Shown piece by piece: positions 1 through 13,020 of a stretch of DNA of 64,000 nucleotides. Origin of the DNA: Macrocystis pyrifera (Eukaryota > Sar > Phaeophyceae > Laminariales > Laminariaceae); assembly GCA_031763025.1 (NCBI GenBank), contig JASSKH010000014.1:13377022-13441021 (forward strand), written 5' to 3'. Positions within the stretch are counted from its first letter, which is position 1. Every line of letters begins with the position of its first letter. The notes beneath the pieces were generated by a model that searched no databases, was not told the origin of the DNA, and saw only the letters and a list, made by a program, of their open reading frames with translations. The translations under genes were made by a program, and so were the position numbers.

Positions 1-454
1 ACACATTAAACGAAAATGATATGAATATTGGATTAGATGGGGTGGGACTATCTCAGCGAAACAGCTCGTGGGGGCCGGGCGAAAGTCTCCCTGCACACGG
101 TTGGTTTTCGGTCTCTGTGTTTCCGGGGATTTCCCTCGCTTGAGGAGGTTTTCTACTACTGTTTGTTCGTACGCCTCACAAAAAAATATCACCCTTCAAG
201 CACACTCACACCAAGTGTTCGTTTGGGTAGGCTAGTTTCGGCTTCGCCCTTCCAAAGCACCCCTATTTTTTCATCTCTTGGAAACCTCTCTCCGTGTATA
301 CGTACTAAACAACACGCACTGAATGCCAAACCCTTAGAGCAAACTGCAGTCCCGTTTTGGAAGCACGTTATTACGAGGGACCACAAAAAAGTGCTAGCCT
401 TGCCACCCCCGAAAACCTGAAAAACCCACCAGATCTTGTTGTTCCAAATGGGGT

Positions 455-3400
455 TTAGGGTGGGCTCGACCCACATGTATCGCCAGCAGGTGCTCTCGTA
501 GTGATCGTACCTGGGCAGGCACAAGGGAGATGAGAACAGACCGGAAAAGATCGGAATGCCGTAGTTTAGGACGATACTTCGCCAGGAGTGGCTTGACAGC
601 TTGGGATTAGCCTCGAAATCAGAGAGGTATCTCTCCTTGGCGCAGTCGTGGGCGAACCCCTCAAAATCTCTCAAATGCCTCCAAACATTACACATGACTT
701 GGGAATAGAACCAATGGGAGCAGTTCCTGGAAGACTAAGGGGGTGAAGCATCGAAACTCATTGGTCTACACTCGTCAGGATACGGTAGTGCCTAGCACCC
801 CCCCTCTTTTCGCCCTTCCCTCTCTACATCCCTCCCGCAGCTTGTCATTCCAGCTAATTTTCAGTCCCCAACTAGTGTACGCGATGAAAGTCAGAAAAAT
901 CGAAACGCAGCCCCCCCCCCCCCCCCCCCCCCCCCCCCCCTGCCCCTTGATGAACCCCCGACATCCTCCGTGCGCCAGGTATACGACTGCGGCCATGCAT
1001 ACGTACTCCCCCCCCCCTCCGCCCCCGGCATTGCAGGGATGAGAGGGCCTCGACTACGGCTATGCATTCCCCCCCCCCACCCCACCTCCTTCCTTCCCTC
1101 CCTCCCTCCTTTGTAACATTACCCAACAGGAGCCGTTTGTCTTACCAGGTGCCGGGGATGCCGTGAGGGTCGGGGTTGAAGTACTTGCCCCACATTACCC
1201 TGTGGAGAAGGACATGGTCCGTGGCGTGCATGATGCAGGACAGGAAGATGCCCTCGTGCATGTCGGGAGGGATGTCGTTCTTCTTCATGACCCTTGGGAA
1301 ATAAAACGGGGAAAAAAAAAAAGGTTCGTGCGGAGAATATACATTTAAGGCACGAACCGTGGTGGGAAGGGGGCCTACGATATGCGACCTCTGATCTGAG
1401 TTACAACGAAGAAGGCAAGGGATGACAAAAGAACGTCTTACTTGGTCAGGACGAGACGCGCGTTGATGAGGAAGTCCGCGAAGGGGAGGTCGAGACCAGC
1501 CCAGCGAGCCTTGTCGGCGTGGGCGGGACCCAGCATGTCCATGTTATGGCACTCGGCCACCAGCGAGTCGCGTGTCGGGATGGTGCCGAGCCCCATCCAT
1601 TGGTTACTTTCGCTCCTGCGCCAAGAGGGTTTTTACGGATAAAAATAAACAAAAGTTTCCACTTGCGCTTTTCAATAGTTTTGATGCTCAGTTTTTGACG
1701 GTTTCATCGTCGAAGAAACAGGAGAGACGCTTTCGTCAAGAGCTACGTATTAAATTGAATATCCGGAGGCGTTACATCGTAACGCACACTCAACACAAGC
1801 GCTGACCGCAGCGAGATTTTCCGATAGCTGTACAGTCTTATCTCCTCGCCCCTCCCTGCCTCCTCTCCCCCCCTTTGCCTCCTCTTCGTTTCTGTCTCCC
1901 CTGCCTCTTAAACGAAGTATGGTGTAAATATATATCAAGGTCACCTCGGATCGGACATGGGTCCAGACGTTCCGTAGAGGAGTCCGTAGTGCAGAGCTGT
2001 CGTGGTCCAGGTAGATTCAGACAGCTTGTCGCGGACGCGGTCGTCGAGCAGGATGCGGTCCGCCAGTCCGTTCCCCATGGTGTGTGACTTTGTGTGCGTT
2101 CCGGCAGTGTGGTACTGGAACAACAGGGCGAACATCTTTTCCCTCTCGTAAAAGTTGACTCCGTTCACCTCGAACGAGTGGATCGTGCTCTCCCAGCGAC
2201 CATCCTTCGACCCCTCGCCGTTCTTGTTGTACCCGGGGACGCCGCCGCCCATCCCCTCCCTGCGGCGTGTCTTCGAGTAGCGCATGCTCCAGGACTTGAG
2301 GAGCGTGCTCTTTCCAGAGGCCGACTGGTAGGTCGTCCCGGGGTCGCGGATGAGGAGGTCGAGCTCGCAGCGCCTGACGTCGACGTAGTAGTGGCGCGTC
2401 TCCGTGAGGCAGACAAGGCCCTTGGTCTTACAGCCGGGGCGGTTGGCGAACGCGGCCTGAGTGTGTGTTCGGGGTCCGGAGGCGTACGGAGGGTGAGGGG
2501 GGTGGAGGCCGAGGACGTTGTATTATTTCCACCCACCGCAGTACGACGGGGGCGGGGGGGGGGGGAACTTATCCCGGGGGGGGTCTTTAAACCGAATTCA
2601 ATGATATCGGCACATCGACACATACGTGAATCAACCAAAACCATCGCAAAATGAGCCGATGTCACATCATACGCGCCACTAGTAGCTCGATCCTGCACTG
2701 ATCCAACCCGATCCGACCCGTGAAACAGTCCGGTAAAACCATGACCCCCCCCCCAACCCATTATCACCCCTCCCCCCCCCCCCACCTTTTCTGCTGCCTC
2801 GGCTTCAAAGTCGCGGTTGACCACAATAATCAGCGACGTCCCCTCCATGCACTCGATCAGTTCGTTGTCCGAGCGGGGCACGTGCCAGAAGAACAAGGAG
2901 TAGATCGCAAGCAACTGACCCAGGACCCACTTGATGAAGTACCTGTGTTTCGCGGTTGTTCGGTCGCCCGAAGGTGTTGTTTCGTTGCAATAGGTCGCGG
3001 TGCCGGTTGGAGAAATCATCTTGAATATGTTTTACATGCTGTATATTGGACGTACACGGGAATCTACATCTACGTTTTGCCCGTATGTTTCCATCCGCGG
3101 AGTACCATTTAGTCGACATGGCTTCCTACTACGCTCTACGACATTGCTACGTCTCAGTGGTTGCCCGGTACCACCCATGGACATTAATTTCACGAGTACG
3201 CTCCTCTAATCTGATTTTTCTATGCTGGCAACGTTAACATCCACGTCACAAAATTACACACGCGACTAATCGTCGTTCGCACTAAACTGCATGGGCGGGA
3301 GAAAAGCGGGAGAAAAGCGCGAGACACATCGCTTTTTTTCGTGCTCTGTAGACCCAAACACAACCCTAAAAAAGGCCTGAGAGAAACCACGTCAACTTGT

Positions 3401-4437
3401 CAACTTCGATTTTTGCTTTCAACAAGCCATGTGCCTTCCACTTTTTGTCCACCCGTCTAAACTCGCTTTTTCTATACTGGCAATGCTACATCCACGTCGC
3501 AAAGTTCATGCTCCCAGTACTCGGCAGTATTAATATCTAGGCCGCCAAATATTATCAGTAGTACAAAATGTACCTGATACTCTGTTGTACTGCTTATGCT
3601 GTTGCCGGTTTCAATTCGAGCGAGATGTATCGTTACGTTCAGAGATTCATGCCGAGGTTTTGTCGGGCCAAAACATATCAATGAAGACAAAATAACATTC
3701 ATCGTACGCAAGTCCTACGACTCTGTAAATTCGTCCATAGCTCGTCCAAAACGCAAATGGTTTTTATTGCATTACACCTTATCTAACACAGATGGCTCAC
3801 ATTCGTAGCCCTTCAGTGCACCACTCTGCATCTGGACATAGGCGCCAGTTGTAGATTCTCATGTAATACAAAATGCTCTATTTTGGGACAAAATGGTAAC
3901 TCAGCGATAATTATTACAAGCAGCTACGCACGAATAATAATAAAAGCGTCCCGGTGGCTTGGTAGGTGGTCCGCGCGCCTACTTAATACATTTTGTGGGT
4001 TCAACGAGCGGTGGGAATGCTGAACGAAACCCTATGCGCGAAAAGTGAAGGCACGTACCGGCGGAAAGAAGGGACGACACCTGTGACCACGGTTTGGCCA
4101 GTAGAAGACCGCTGAGGGTAAAACCTCGTACGAGTTAAACTGGAAAGTGAAAGTGACTATTAAAAGATATACTAACCCCAAACGGTCCTAATACCCGTAC
4201 GTAGCTACAGTAGCTGCTGATTCCTCACACTGGGATCTGGATGGTGTGGTGAGCCCTGTACAGCTTTCCCGCAAGGTGGTGCGGCTCGATGTACAGGCCA
4301 GGCACGATTGGCTTGGCGCCGGGGTAGGGCGCGGGAGACAGGGACCGACGCCTAGGAGACTGGTCTCGCTTGCGCTGCTTCAGCTGCTCCCCTTGGTCCC
4401 CCGAGGACCCGGCATCGAGCGTAGTCTCTTCACACAT
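455..4437 (-). CDS. Gene A: six-exon gene of unknown function
   Basis: Exons read leftward at 4437-4229, 2942-2786, 2456-1945, 1615-1442, 1292-1146 and 726 to about 455. Each has an AG acceptor and a GT donor, and phases agree at all five junctions (2, 0, 2, 2, 2), which is strong support. Joined, they give roughly 490 residues beginning MCEETTLDAG. A basic, Ser/Arg-rich start is followed by GLYIEPHHLAGKLYRAHHT, then one short hydrophobic stretch (VLGQLLAIYSLFFWHV), then a soluble-looking Trp/Tyr/His-rich body with pieces such as RHYYVDVRRCELDLLIRDPG, HEGIFLSCIMHATDHVLLH and NYGIPIFSGLF. I do not recognise the family. The start at 4437 may be internal, because an AG lies just before it. The 3' end is open: the last exon's frame stays open to 189, so either the protein ends there or another exon lies left of the window. 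Confidence 0.72.
908..940 (+). repeat. Poly-C tract in gene A intron 5
   Basis: About 33 uninterrupted C inside the intron between exons 5 and 6 of gene A. It lies just upstream of two short C-tailed retroposon-like fragments. Confidence 0.85.
977..1080 (+). mobile_element. Two short C-tailed retroposon fragments
   Basis: Two consecutive pieces of the C-tailed family. The first carries ATACGACTGCGGCCATGCAT and runs into a C-rich tail. The second carries GGCATTGCAGGGATG and CGACTACGGCTATGCAT and runs into a second C-rich tail. Both keep only the 3' end of the family, as expected from 5' truncation. Confidence 0.55.
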
Positions 4438-6622
4438 GCTGTCGCAAAGGTGGTGGGGTGGTGGGCGGGGCGGGGTACGAGGTACTCGTTACGCGGTTGG
4501 GAGGGGGGTGGAGGGAGGCGCTTCCGATGGGTTGTGCGAGTTGCAGCGACCTGCCTTTTTTTTGTCAAGTCTCGGCTTTGATCTCCGTGGCACTTGGACA
4601 AATGAAATGAGGACAACCACTGTACTGTCGGTTACAAAGGGGGCGAGGGGACGTTTGGGCCGACGGGGGCTGTACGTGGCGGGGCGGGGGTGTTGGATAC
4701 AACTACCCACTGGCCTACTCAAGTCACGTGACTTACTGAATGGTTAAAGTACGCTCCTGAAGATAGCACGAGGGGAGGGGAGCGCTTCGGACACCACTGA
4801 GGCAGTGTATCGAACCCGAAAAGATATATTTTGTTGTTCGTATGACACTATCCACTGGCCTACTAAGCCAAGTGTGGGTAGTGAAATACAGCAAACAGGG
4901 CAGAGGATTGGAACCGGGAAAAGATTTTACCGTGAGACCCGCAGGAGAAAGCTGGCGGGTGGATATGAAACTCGAAAGAAAGCTGTCGAGGCGAATGGTG
5001 TCCGGCATCCAGCAGCACAACAATGGAAGACAACCAAGAGACGGTGCGTCCGTGGCGATTGCGGTACAGGGAGTAGCAGTTAACGCGACCGGTGCGCGTA
5101 GACCCAACAAGCTGCTCGTCGAGTACACTACTCGTACCCACGACAGCAGTAGTTACTACTGCGTGTATCTACAGCAGTACAAGTAGTGTACCGTACTTAC
5201 TGTATATACAGCACGCCGATGTGTTCATCCAACATCCCCACGTATGCTGTGCTACGAAAACAAGAAAACGTCGACGCAAGATATCTTTACTGTTGATACT
5301 AATAGCTGCCCTCGATTGTTTGACACAACAGACAAGTACCTGGCTCACACAACGCTGTTTACTCGTTTATTAAAGAAAGAAAACGGGTTGTGGATCGAAA
5401 CCGATAACATTTCTACCAACTCTCAAGTGTAATATACGAGGAGTATCAAACGTTACTACTGTACAAGGTACTGACTGTACGTACTGCTGTAAATTACTCC
5501 TTGCTGTAGTACTGGTGCTTACGTGTAACTCTCCATCCGCATCGACAGACAGAAACCAACAGGCCCCATGATAGCCGCGAGACACCAACTCACAAGCCCA
5601 CACACCCACCCACTCACCCACCCACTTACCCGCCCGCCTACCCACCCGCGCCTCAAAAGCATCTTGTATCTCACGCTACTGCGCTTTCGGCTTGACCCGC
5701 TGACTCACCTTTAATGCAGTGTTGCTGGGGAAGGCTCCACCTCCTTCTGGAAAAAGCTCGGGATCTGGAGAGCCAGCCTGACTGCACAGAGAGAGAGTTT
5801 GACGGTCCCCTATGCCTGCCGCTGGTTGATGCTGCTGCTGGAGGATCTGAGAGAATGGTACAGCAGTAATATCGCGCGCTGTGTTTGTGCGAGTGTGCGA
5901 TCAAGAAAGGAGTGAGAGAGGGTGGGGCGATGATAGCAACAAAACAACAGCAACATCAACCCTCCTCGTACCGGCACAGCATACCAGACCAGCCTGAAAG
6001 CTGGAAGCACCCATTGATTGGCTCCTGGTTCGCCTATTGGGTGCGCCCTCCCTCGCTTCGGGTAAAACCTGGAGAACCAACGTGAAAGCACGACAAGGTA
6101 CCAACCGGCACATCAGGGAGGGGGGGTACGAAGTTCCCCCTCACACGGCGGTTGCATTTTTACAATGAAAATAACTATGTTTTACTATAGAAAAAATAAT
6201 ATCCTGTCGTTTTTTTACTTCCATTTTTACCGTACGGTTTTTAGGTATCTATTCTTTTGATCGATCTGTGTGGTGATGGTGGTCTGATCTGGTCTGTCTC
6301 CTGGTGGTGTTTTTATTGTTTTCTTGCTCGCGAACGGGTTAAGGTGAAATACCTTCAGTTACGCTGATGATATAGCAGCAGCATCAGCAGCATCAACAGC
6401 GTCAGCAACATCATCATCAGCAACTTCATCAGCCAGCGGTTGTGATCTTGTGTGGCCCATCTTGTGTCGACAGCTGTGATCACATTACATATATTATGTA
6501 CATTTTATTTCGTGTTCAGAACTGGTAGCGGATAAAAACAGCCTATTGACTATTAATAATAATTGTACGAGTATTACTACCATATATATAAATACAGACT
6601 AAACATGCCATGTACTATTTAC
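4438..6622. other. Intergenic, no gene recognised
   Basis: Between gene A and the first MITE. An open frame at 4842-5186 has no supporting features. Short C/A-rich runs (cccacccactcacc) lie near 5590-5650. The sequence at 4048-4165, inside gene A intron 1, recurs imperfectly at 35388-35500 upstream of gene C. Confidence 0.5.
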
Positions 6623-6737
6623 TATTACGGGGGTCCATAGTTAATAGGACCTATGGTATACATAAAAACCTATCTATATTTACCTATGTTTACCAGCTAT
6701 ATTTGGTCCTATTTACTATGTATGGTCCCCCGTAATA
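6623..6737. mobile_element. Palindromic MITE, family 1, copy 1
   Basis: Starts TATTACGGGGGTCCATAG and ends with its near-complement CTATGTATGGTCCCCCGTAATA (split here as CTATGTATGG and TCCCCCGTAATA). The two arms of about 30 bp surround an AT-rich middle containing ACATAAAAACCTAT. It has no coding capacity. The size of about 110 bp and the terminal inverted repeats fit a non-autonomous DNA transposon. Confidence 0.75.
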
Positions 6738-7021
6738 CTATTATAATTATTATTATTACTGAGTCTCATTGTTCGTACAGCAGTACATTACGTACGTCTA
6801 ATATTTACGTACTGACTGTGTAATACCAGGGGTATGGATATGTGTGTACGTCTATATTTTGCTGACCGCTGTATGATACCCTGGTAGGCGCACAGCTTAC
6901 AAAGTTTTGGGTATATCGATTATATAACCAGTCTAACTCTCGCAGCACAGACGTATTCGTGTTAATTTCGTAAAACAAATATTTCGAGGCACAGGCACAC
7001 ACGCCCCGGTGGTCTATTATT

Positions 7022-7214
<193 letters not shown>

Positions 7215-7260
7215 ACCACAGTCTAACTCTTATTATTATTATTGTTGTTTTTGTTATTAT

Positions 7261-7368
7261 TATTACGGGTGTCCATAGTAAATAGGACCTACGGTACACA
7301 CAAAACCTATACATTTACATTTTTTTACTAACAATATTTGGTCCTATTTACTATGGTCCCACGTAATA
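7261..7368. mobile_element. Palindromic MITE, family 1, copy 2
   Basis: Same terminal arms as copy 1 (TATTACGGGTGTCCATAG ... CTATGGTCCCACGTAATA). The middle contains TACACACAAAACC and the common ACAATATTTGGTCCTATT segment. It sits directly against the TTA array. Confidence 0.75.
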
Positions 7369-7388
7369 GTGGTACCCATAAATGCCAC

Positions 7389-7523
7389 TATTACGGGGGA
7401 CCATAGTTAATTGAACTTACGGTACACACAAAAACCTATATACTTCCCTGTTTTTACTAACAATATTTGGTCCTATATACTAAACACACAAAAACCTATA
7501 TATTTCCCTATTTTTACTATTAA
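7389..7523. mobile_element. Palindromic MITE, family 1, copy 3 (rearranged)
   Basis: The left arm TATTACGGGGGACCATAG is intact. The right half breaks off within GGTCCTATATACTAA and is followed by a second partial copy of the family's middle (ACACACAAAAACCTATATAT). The right terminal arm is not seen, so this copy was rearranged or overwritten. Confidence 0.65.
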
Positions 7524-7527
7524 TAAC

Positions 7528-7617
7528 AAAATGGGAATTTGGAAACGACAGGAAGAGAAGTGTATGAGGGATACTATTAATACTGATTTAAGGAAGGATA
7601 TTTGTTTGTATAGGAAC
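7528..7617. repeat. Left inverted repeat of an element split by the LTR element
   Basis: AAATGGGAATTTGGAAACGA and the following ~70 bases reappear as the reverse complement at 14460-14543. Taking out the LTR element and one target-site copy between them leaves a ~500-bp element with ~85-bp terminal inverted repeats. No coding sequence is seen in it. Confidence 0.7.
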
Positions 7618-7682
7618 TCGTTGGTACTCACGTGTATAGTGTGTTGTTTGCCTGGAGATAGAAGAAGAGCAGCTTTACTCCT

Positions 7683-8833
7683 TATTAGGTATGGCGATTG
7701 GCGTGTATACCAGCTCGTAGCTGGTGTGTACGCCTAGACTCGATTGCCGATGGCCGGTCAATACACAGTCAAAATAAATGTTCGAGGCAAACGTATAGCC
7801 ACTGTTAGGTGACTTGTACGAGAAGCTTCAATAGCAGAGAAGAAGATGTGGTGACCCCAAGCCACAGTGTTGATTCATTTGCTCAGCTGGAAGCTGATGA
7901 TGGTGAGCAAAAGTAGAGTGAGCTCAAAGGGGAGCGATGCGCGTGTGCGCTCACTGCTCGAAACAAAGGACGACCCCTACAAATTCGTTCAAAAACAAAA
8001 ATAGGGAAATACCCTTGCATTCAGTTCAATATAAAACAATACGGAGACCCGCAATTCTACTGCTAAAAACAATAAAACTTGGGGTACGTACTCATGACCC
8101 TCTTGTAGCCTATATTGTTACTTCAATCACAACTAAAACTATGCTACTGGTCCCGACGGGATACTGAAGATACCCTGTCCATTATTTACCAGTGCGCACG
8201 CACCAGGTACTGCTGTACATGTGTGCTGCTGGCTGTAGATTCTGTACGTACGTAATACAGTAGATCCACGATGCGCTGCTTGTTATTGAGACCTATTATT
8301 ATGCAATATGCACGAGTGCACAGCAGTAGATATTATTGTAAGACTGCTGCTGCTGTATACTGCTACAGTAATACTACTCACAGACTGGAAAACTGTCCGC
8401 GGTACTTAGAAATGCGTAAATGTATACCAGATGACGCAAGTGTTATCGAGTAACGACTATGATGGCTACTGACAAGTACCATCCTTAATACCTCCTCCCG
8501 TTAAGCATACACTTTCTTACTCTGCGTTACATGCTAAAATTTCTCCAAAAGAAACACATGCAACATCAAGTGGTGATGTTGCTATTGGGAACAAACACTA
8601 TGTACCATGATGTACCTACCGCATGAGATCCAAGGAGTGGATTCAACACGTACAGGACAACAAAATAACCGAACATAGAATCGTTCTGTTCTTCTATACT
8701 GTTGTAACACCTGCTTGTATGAGATGGGTGTATACCTAAATTATGGTTGCTACAGGAGTACCTGGTAGCCTTGTGTTATGCAGCAGCGACTAGATGATAC
8801 TGGTTTCTGCTGTAATAGGTGTCATCCCTAATA
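7683..8833 (-). repeat. 3' LTR of the Copia-type element
   Basis: Direct repeat of 13042-14193, about 1.15 kb, with ends TATTAGG...CCTAATA. It carries no long open frame. It is the downstream LTR because the element reads on the minus strand. Confidence 0.88.
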
Positions 8834-9845
8834 CGACCCCTCGATGCGTTAACACATCGCACTGAACTGGATTTTGAAATTCAACTCTGGAACAATGTAC
8901 TCGTTGCTTCTGCGTTACATGCCATACTTCAAAAATGCACGCAACAAGGCCATAATTGTTGCGGTGAAAGTATTCAACTTAAACTACTGAGAGCCAACTC
9001 ATTCTGCTAGAATACCCGGGGGGTTACACAAAACTAGCTGATGTAACATATCCAGCTCTGCTACTTTTCTGCACATGTTATGCAAGCTTAGCTACCAGTC
9101 CAAGAATCATCAAACCGTGAACTACATTCCAGTCAGTTAAACGACAAAGGAATACTAAATATGTGAAGTAGTCTAAAACAGTAAATTTGTTCATCATTCC
9201 GCAACAAGAATAATAGGAGTGAACAAACTATTAACGTTCCTGCCGCCCACAAAACAAACAAAGGAACATGTTTTGGATTCTGCCAGCTTAACGCTGTAAC
9301 AAGACATACTGTTATCAGAGACATCCCCCTCGTGTGTGCTAATCTCCTATTTGGACTCATCTAGGTGGAAAGTTCTCCTGCCATACATCCTGAAGCTCCG
9401 GAGATGACGTACTCTTTTCAACTACACATTCGAACCTAATGATTCGACTTGGTTACAATGCACTCTTACTTGGTACTGACTGCACTTTATCTTTAATATT
9501 GCACAACACCGGTCATTGTACTGCACTGTAGGGAAGATGGACGGGATGCGCTACCAATGAATGCAAAAGATCCAGTGATCAGCTCGTTGACCCAAGGAAA
9601 TGAAATTCTTATCCGCCCCGTACAAATTGAACATGCGACAACCTACAGCTTCGGTAAGGGAGACAATACAGTTCACCCTTCCAGTGGCTTGACCTTGTTG
9701 GTGTAGACGTCGGTGGCCGTCCGATGTGCTTGGTCCGTCATTCCTTGCTTAGGTCTTGAGGCTCAACTTATGTTGAAGTTGGAGAGGTAGTCTTTTACTT
9801 TCCCTCAAAACTGATTGTCGTCTCAGCTCCGCCTCCACTTGTTAA

Positions 9846-9960
9846 TTAAGCAGTCAGTGTCTGCTTCTTGGTCCCGATGTTGATGGGCTCTCCGTCCAGC
9901 AAGAAGATGATTCCTGAAGTTGGCTTGCGGTTGTACACGAAGGCCGTAGTCGCCAGTGGT
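9846..9960 (-). pseudogene. RNase H-like remnant of the Copia-type element
   Basis: Residues RKPTSGIIFLLDGEPI then NIGTKKQTLTA match the form of the Copia RNase H signature (R-STSG-VF-L-G-PISW-SKKQ). Located about 1 kb upstream of the 3' LTR in element sense, the expected end of a pol region. Fossil fragment. Confidence 0.5.
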
Positions 9961-10169
9961 TCTTGATCGTCCTGTGTCGATGCCGCAGATCCTGTCCCGG
10001 GGTTTGCCCGTGGTTGTCCTTCCGATATCGTGAGCGTGTGGACCTCCTTCAGCTGACGGTTTGTCTCTGTCTGTGTTCTCTGGTTTGGGCTCGGCTCGTG
10101 TGGAGGCACGAGTCAGACACAGCCCTCAAGAAGCTGACACCACCCCTGGTGAAGCAGGCGGTGATCCAG

Positions 10170-10470
10170 CTGATGATCTATCTAGTGATCCCAGATGATG
10201 TTGATCCAGTGATCCCAGACGTGCATGCTCCGGTGATCCCAGACGCTGATGCTCCGATGATCCCAGACGATGATGATCCAGCTGATTCAGATGATCTGGT
10301 GATCCCAGATGATGTTGATCCAGTGATCCCAGACGTGGATGCTCCGGTGATCCCAGACGCTGATGTCCCGATGATCCCAGATGATGATGCCACGATTATC
10401 CCAGATAGATATTGATGCTCCGATGACCCCAGATGTCGATGATCCGATGATCCCGGGTGAGGCTGCTCCG
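10170..10470. repeat. Tandem repeat inside the Copia-type element
   Basis: Degenerate array of GATGATGxTGATCCAGTGAT-like units (CCAGTGATCCCAGACG recurring every 18-30 bp). It opens repetitive frames on both strands. A similar, weaker array lies at 10750-10940. Confidence 0.75.
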
Positions 10471-11089
10471 GGAGTGAATGGCATCGTAGTGTTTCGGTGG
10501 GGATTTTGATCACTCAGTTTTCCTCCTCCGAGATCCGAAAAGGGTCTCTATTGGTGTAGGCGAAATCCACACACGTGTCCTGGGGGTCTTCCCCCGATGC
10601 CCTCTTGGCGTGCATGCTATCGAAGGTCTCCTCGACGCTTGGATTGTGTACCGTACTGGCGGTCTCATGATGCGGTGCATTCAGTGTGACGCCAGCCAGA
10701 GTGGAAGATTCAACCCCCCGGGCGAAGCAGCAGATGCGTCCCAGGGTGAAAATGAAGATGTAGCTCCTGATGATGATGACGACACTCCAGCTTGTTGCGG
10801 TAGTGTTCTAGTCTCTGATGATGGCGTTCCGGTCCCTGATGAGGAACCTTTAGTCCTTGGTGATGGTGTTCCGGCCCCTAGTGAGGATATTCCAGCTCCC
10901 GTCGATGATGCTCCGGCTGTTGTTGTCGATGACGTGTCCTCTTCCAGAAGGTTGCTTGCGGACGGCTTCTCGTCGTCGTTGACCGGAGGTGATATCGCGC
11001 TCAGTACAGCGCCGTGACTTTGCGGCGGGTAACGTTCCGAGTCGTCGTGAGATGTAGTCTTGTGTACAGAACACCACTTCTGCTTAGCT

Positions 11090-11425
11090 TCATCGTTGGA
11101 TCCTGCCTTGATCTTGGAAGATTCCTTGTTGTACTTTGTTGACTAGTTCTTGAAGAGCCCGCTGACCATCCCGGCACGTACAAGTCGAGTAGTCAGCAAT
11201 TACCCTGTCAAAAGGCGCCTGAGCTCCCGTGCCGGTCGTTTCTTCGGTTGGTCGGGGTTTCCCTCTGATCAGGCTTGCAACCTCTAGGCGCGCGACGCTG
11301 AGCACTGCCGCCAGCCTCTTGCGCCAATCGCGAAAATCCCCTGGTTTGTCGCCGTCGGACTTCGTCGGTCCTTTGATAGCATTGGCGAGGTTGCCGCTGT
11401 TGTTGTTGAAAGCTGAGTCCCCCAT
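11090..11425 (-). pseudogene. Gag-like remnant of the Copia-type element
   Basis: An open frame of 111 residues starting MGDSAFNNNSGN, with a segment DFRDWRKRLAAVLSVARLE resembling the N-terminal helical part of Copia-type Gag. It lies about 1.6 kb downstream of the 5' LTR, after a long leader. Treated as a fossil; no repaired reading is proposed. Confidence 0.5.
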
Positions 11426-12019
11426 GATGATTAGTACTTGGCCAGGCGGTCTTGTAGGATACTACGCCAGCAGTACCGTATGTACAGCAGTATCTCTTGG
11501 AGTGGCTGCCGCACAATGCTCGGGAATCCCGAGGCTTTTAATTTGTCGTACGTGCGTATGATACAGCAGTACAATACTCGACTTTGGGTCGAGATTTTAG
11601 AGTCCCACACTAGCTTCGTATGAGAAATATGGCACGAGGTGAAATGTACACACACCTTCAACAACGCAGTGATGCTCGCTGGGTATCTCGCATAGATGAA
11701 ACAGTCCTGACTGCAGTAGTACGGTAGCAGTTGATAGCAGACGCCTATCTATGCGGGACCCTCTGGATGCGCGCAGTGTAACTGATACCGCTCACTTTAC
11801 GTTTGAAGTTGGTGTTGTACTTATATGATTCTACAGCAGTAGTACGGGTAGTGCACTCAGGTACAGTCTTAGTAGTACGTAGCTACCAGTACTGCTGTGT
11901 GAATAACTTGTCGTATCCTCCTCGCAGAAACTATTGAAAAATAGTTCTCGTTCCAACAAACAGTCGTGTGGGGTCACAGACCTACGTGAAGTGCTAGTGA
12001 CGACTGCAAAAAAAAATAA

Positions 12020-12560
12020 TCTCTGTGGGGCCGACGACCCTCTTGGAAATTTATAGAAGTTCAGCGCTCCTTTGACTAATATCAGAATACTTGTCGGGAG
12101 TTAACTTTTATGTCGCTGTAGTAACGACTGTCATGTAATCTCTCTGGGGTCGACGACCCTCTTGGAAATTTATAGAAGTTCAGCGCTCCTTTAACAGATA
12201 GCAGAATGCTTATCGGGAGTTAACTTCTATGCCGCTGTTGCTCAGAGTGACTGAGGCTTATGATCCACGAAATGGACTACACTAGACAGAGCTCCTTAAC
12301 CCCAGCGGTGCTGTGGGTTGTGGCGAAGTTGTCCTTGACAGCGTACAGCAGAATCTTACTCGACGCGTTGATCGAGGTTTTTGTATTTTCTAGGCTCCCT
12401 CGCATTGGAAGGTCCTGTCAGAAAATGGTGAAGTCAGGGACTCCTTTGACAGACAGCTATCACGCTTGTCGGGAGTTTGCTTCTATACCGCTGTTGCTCA
12501 GAGTGACTGAGGCTTACGATCCACGAAATGGACTACGCTCAGCAGAGCTCCTAACTTTCA
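12020..12560. repeat. Imperfect tandem repeats in the element leader
   Basis: The block GACGACCCTCTTGGAAATTT followed by ATAGAAGTTCAGCGCTCC occurs at 12035 and 12150. The block TTGCTCAGAGTGACTGAGGC occurs at 12239 and 12496. This is an untranslated-looking stretch next to the primer-binding site. Confidence 0.65.
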
Positions 12561-13020
12561 GGCGTGCTGGGTTGTGTGGATGTGGAGTTGCTGTTGAGCA
12601 GCGTACAGCGGTTACACTCGAGTTTTGCTCGAGATTATTGGTCTTCGTCTATGAAAAGACAAAGGGGAGCAGGTGAGATTTTCACAGCTCCTTACGCGGT
12701 GGTGCTCTGTGGGTGTCTCTATCGTAGTTACAGCAGTTTGACTACAACAGCAGTAGTGAACTACAGCAGTAGTAGAATGCCCTACGCAGGACCCTCTTAG
12801 AAGCACGCGGTGTCCGTACCACGTGTCACTCACGTTTCAACGAAGTATGTAGATCTTCGATGTTTGGTTCCTCTCGTCGTGGAAGAAGCTCCCTTTTTCG
12901 TACGTAGCAGCAGGTTTCTTGATCTAGAAAAAGTCCAGTCCTCCTCCTGCTGTATAGCGAGCCAGTAGCAGTTCAGGGTGGCGGTCTTGGGCCACCGTTG
13001 CTAGTAGCTTGCCGCGTTTA

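Noticed and set aside
2290-2345. GKST word in gene A exon 3 as a possible P-loop
   Set aside because: The required Gly is not at the right spacing before GK, and no Walker B or other nucleotide-binding motif follows.
4842-5186. Plus-strand open frame of 114 codons
   Set aside because: No family resemblance, and the stretch is open in other frames on both strands too.
10178-10513. Repetitive frames in the Copia-type element as an independent host gene
   Set aside because: They translate the local tandem repeat and lie entirely between the LTRs.
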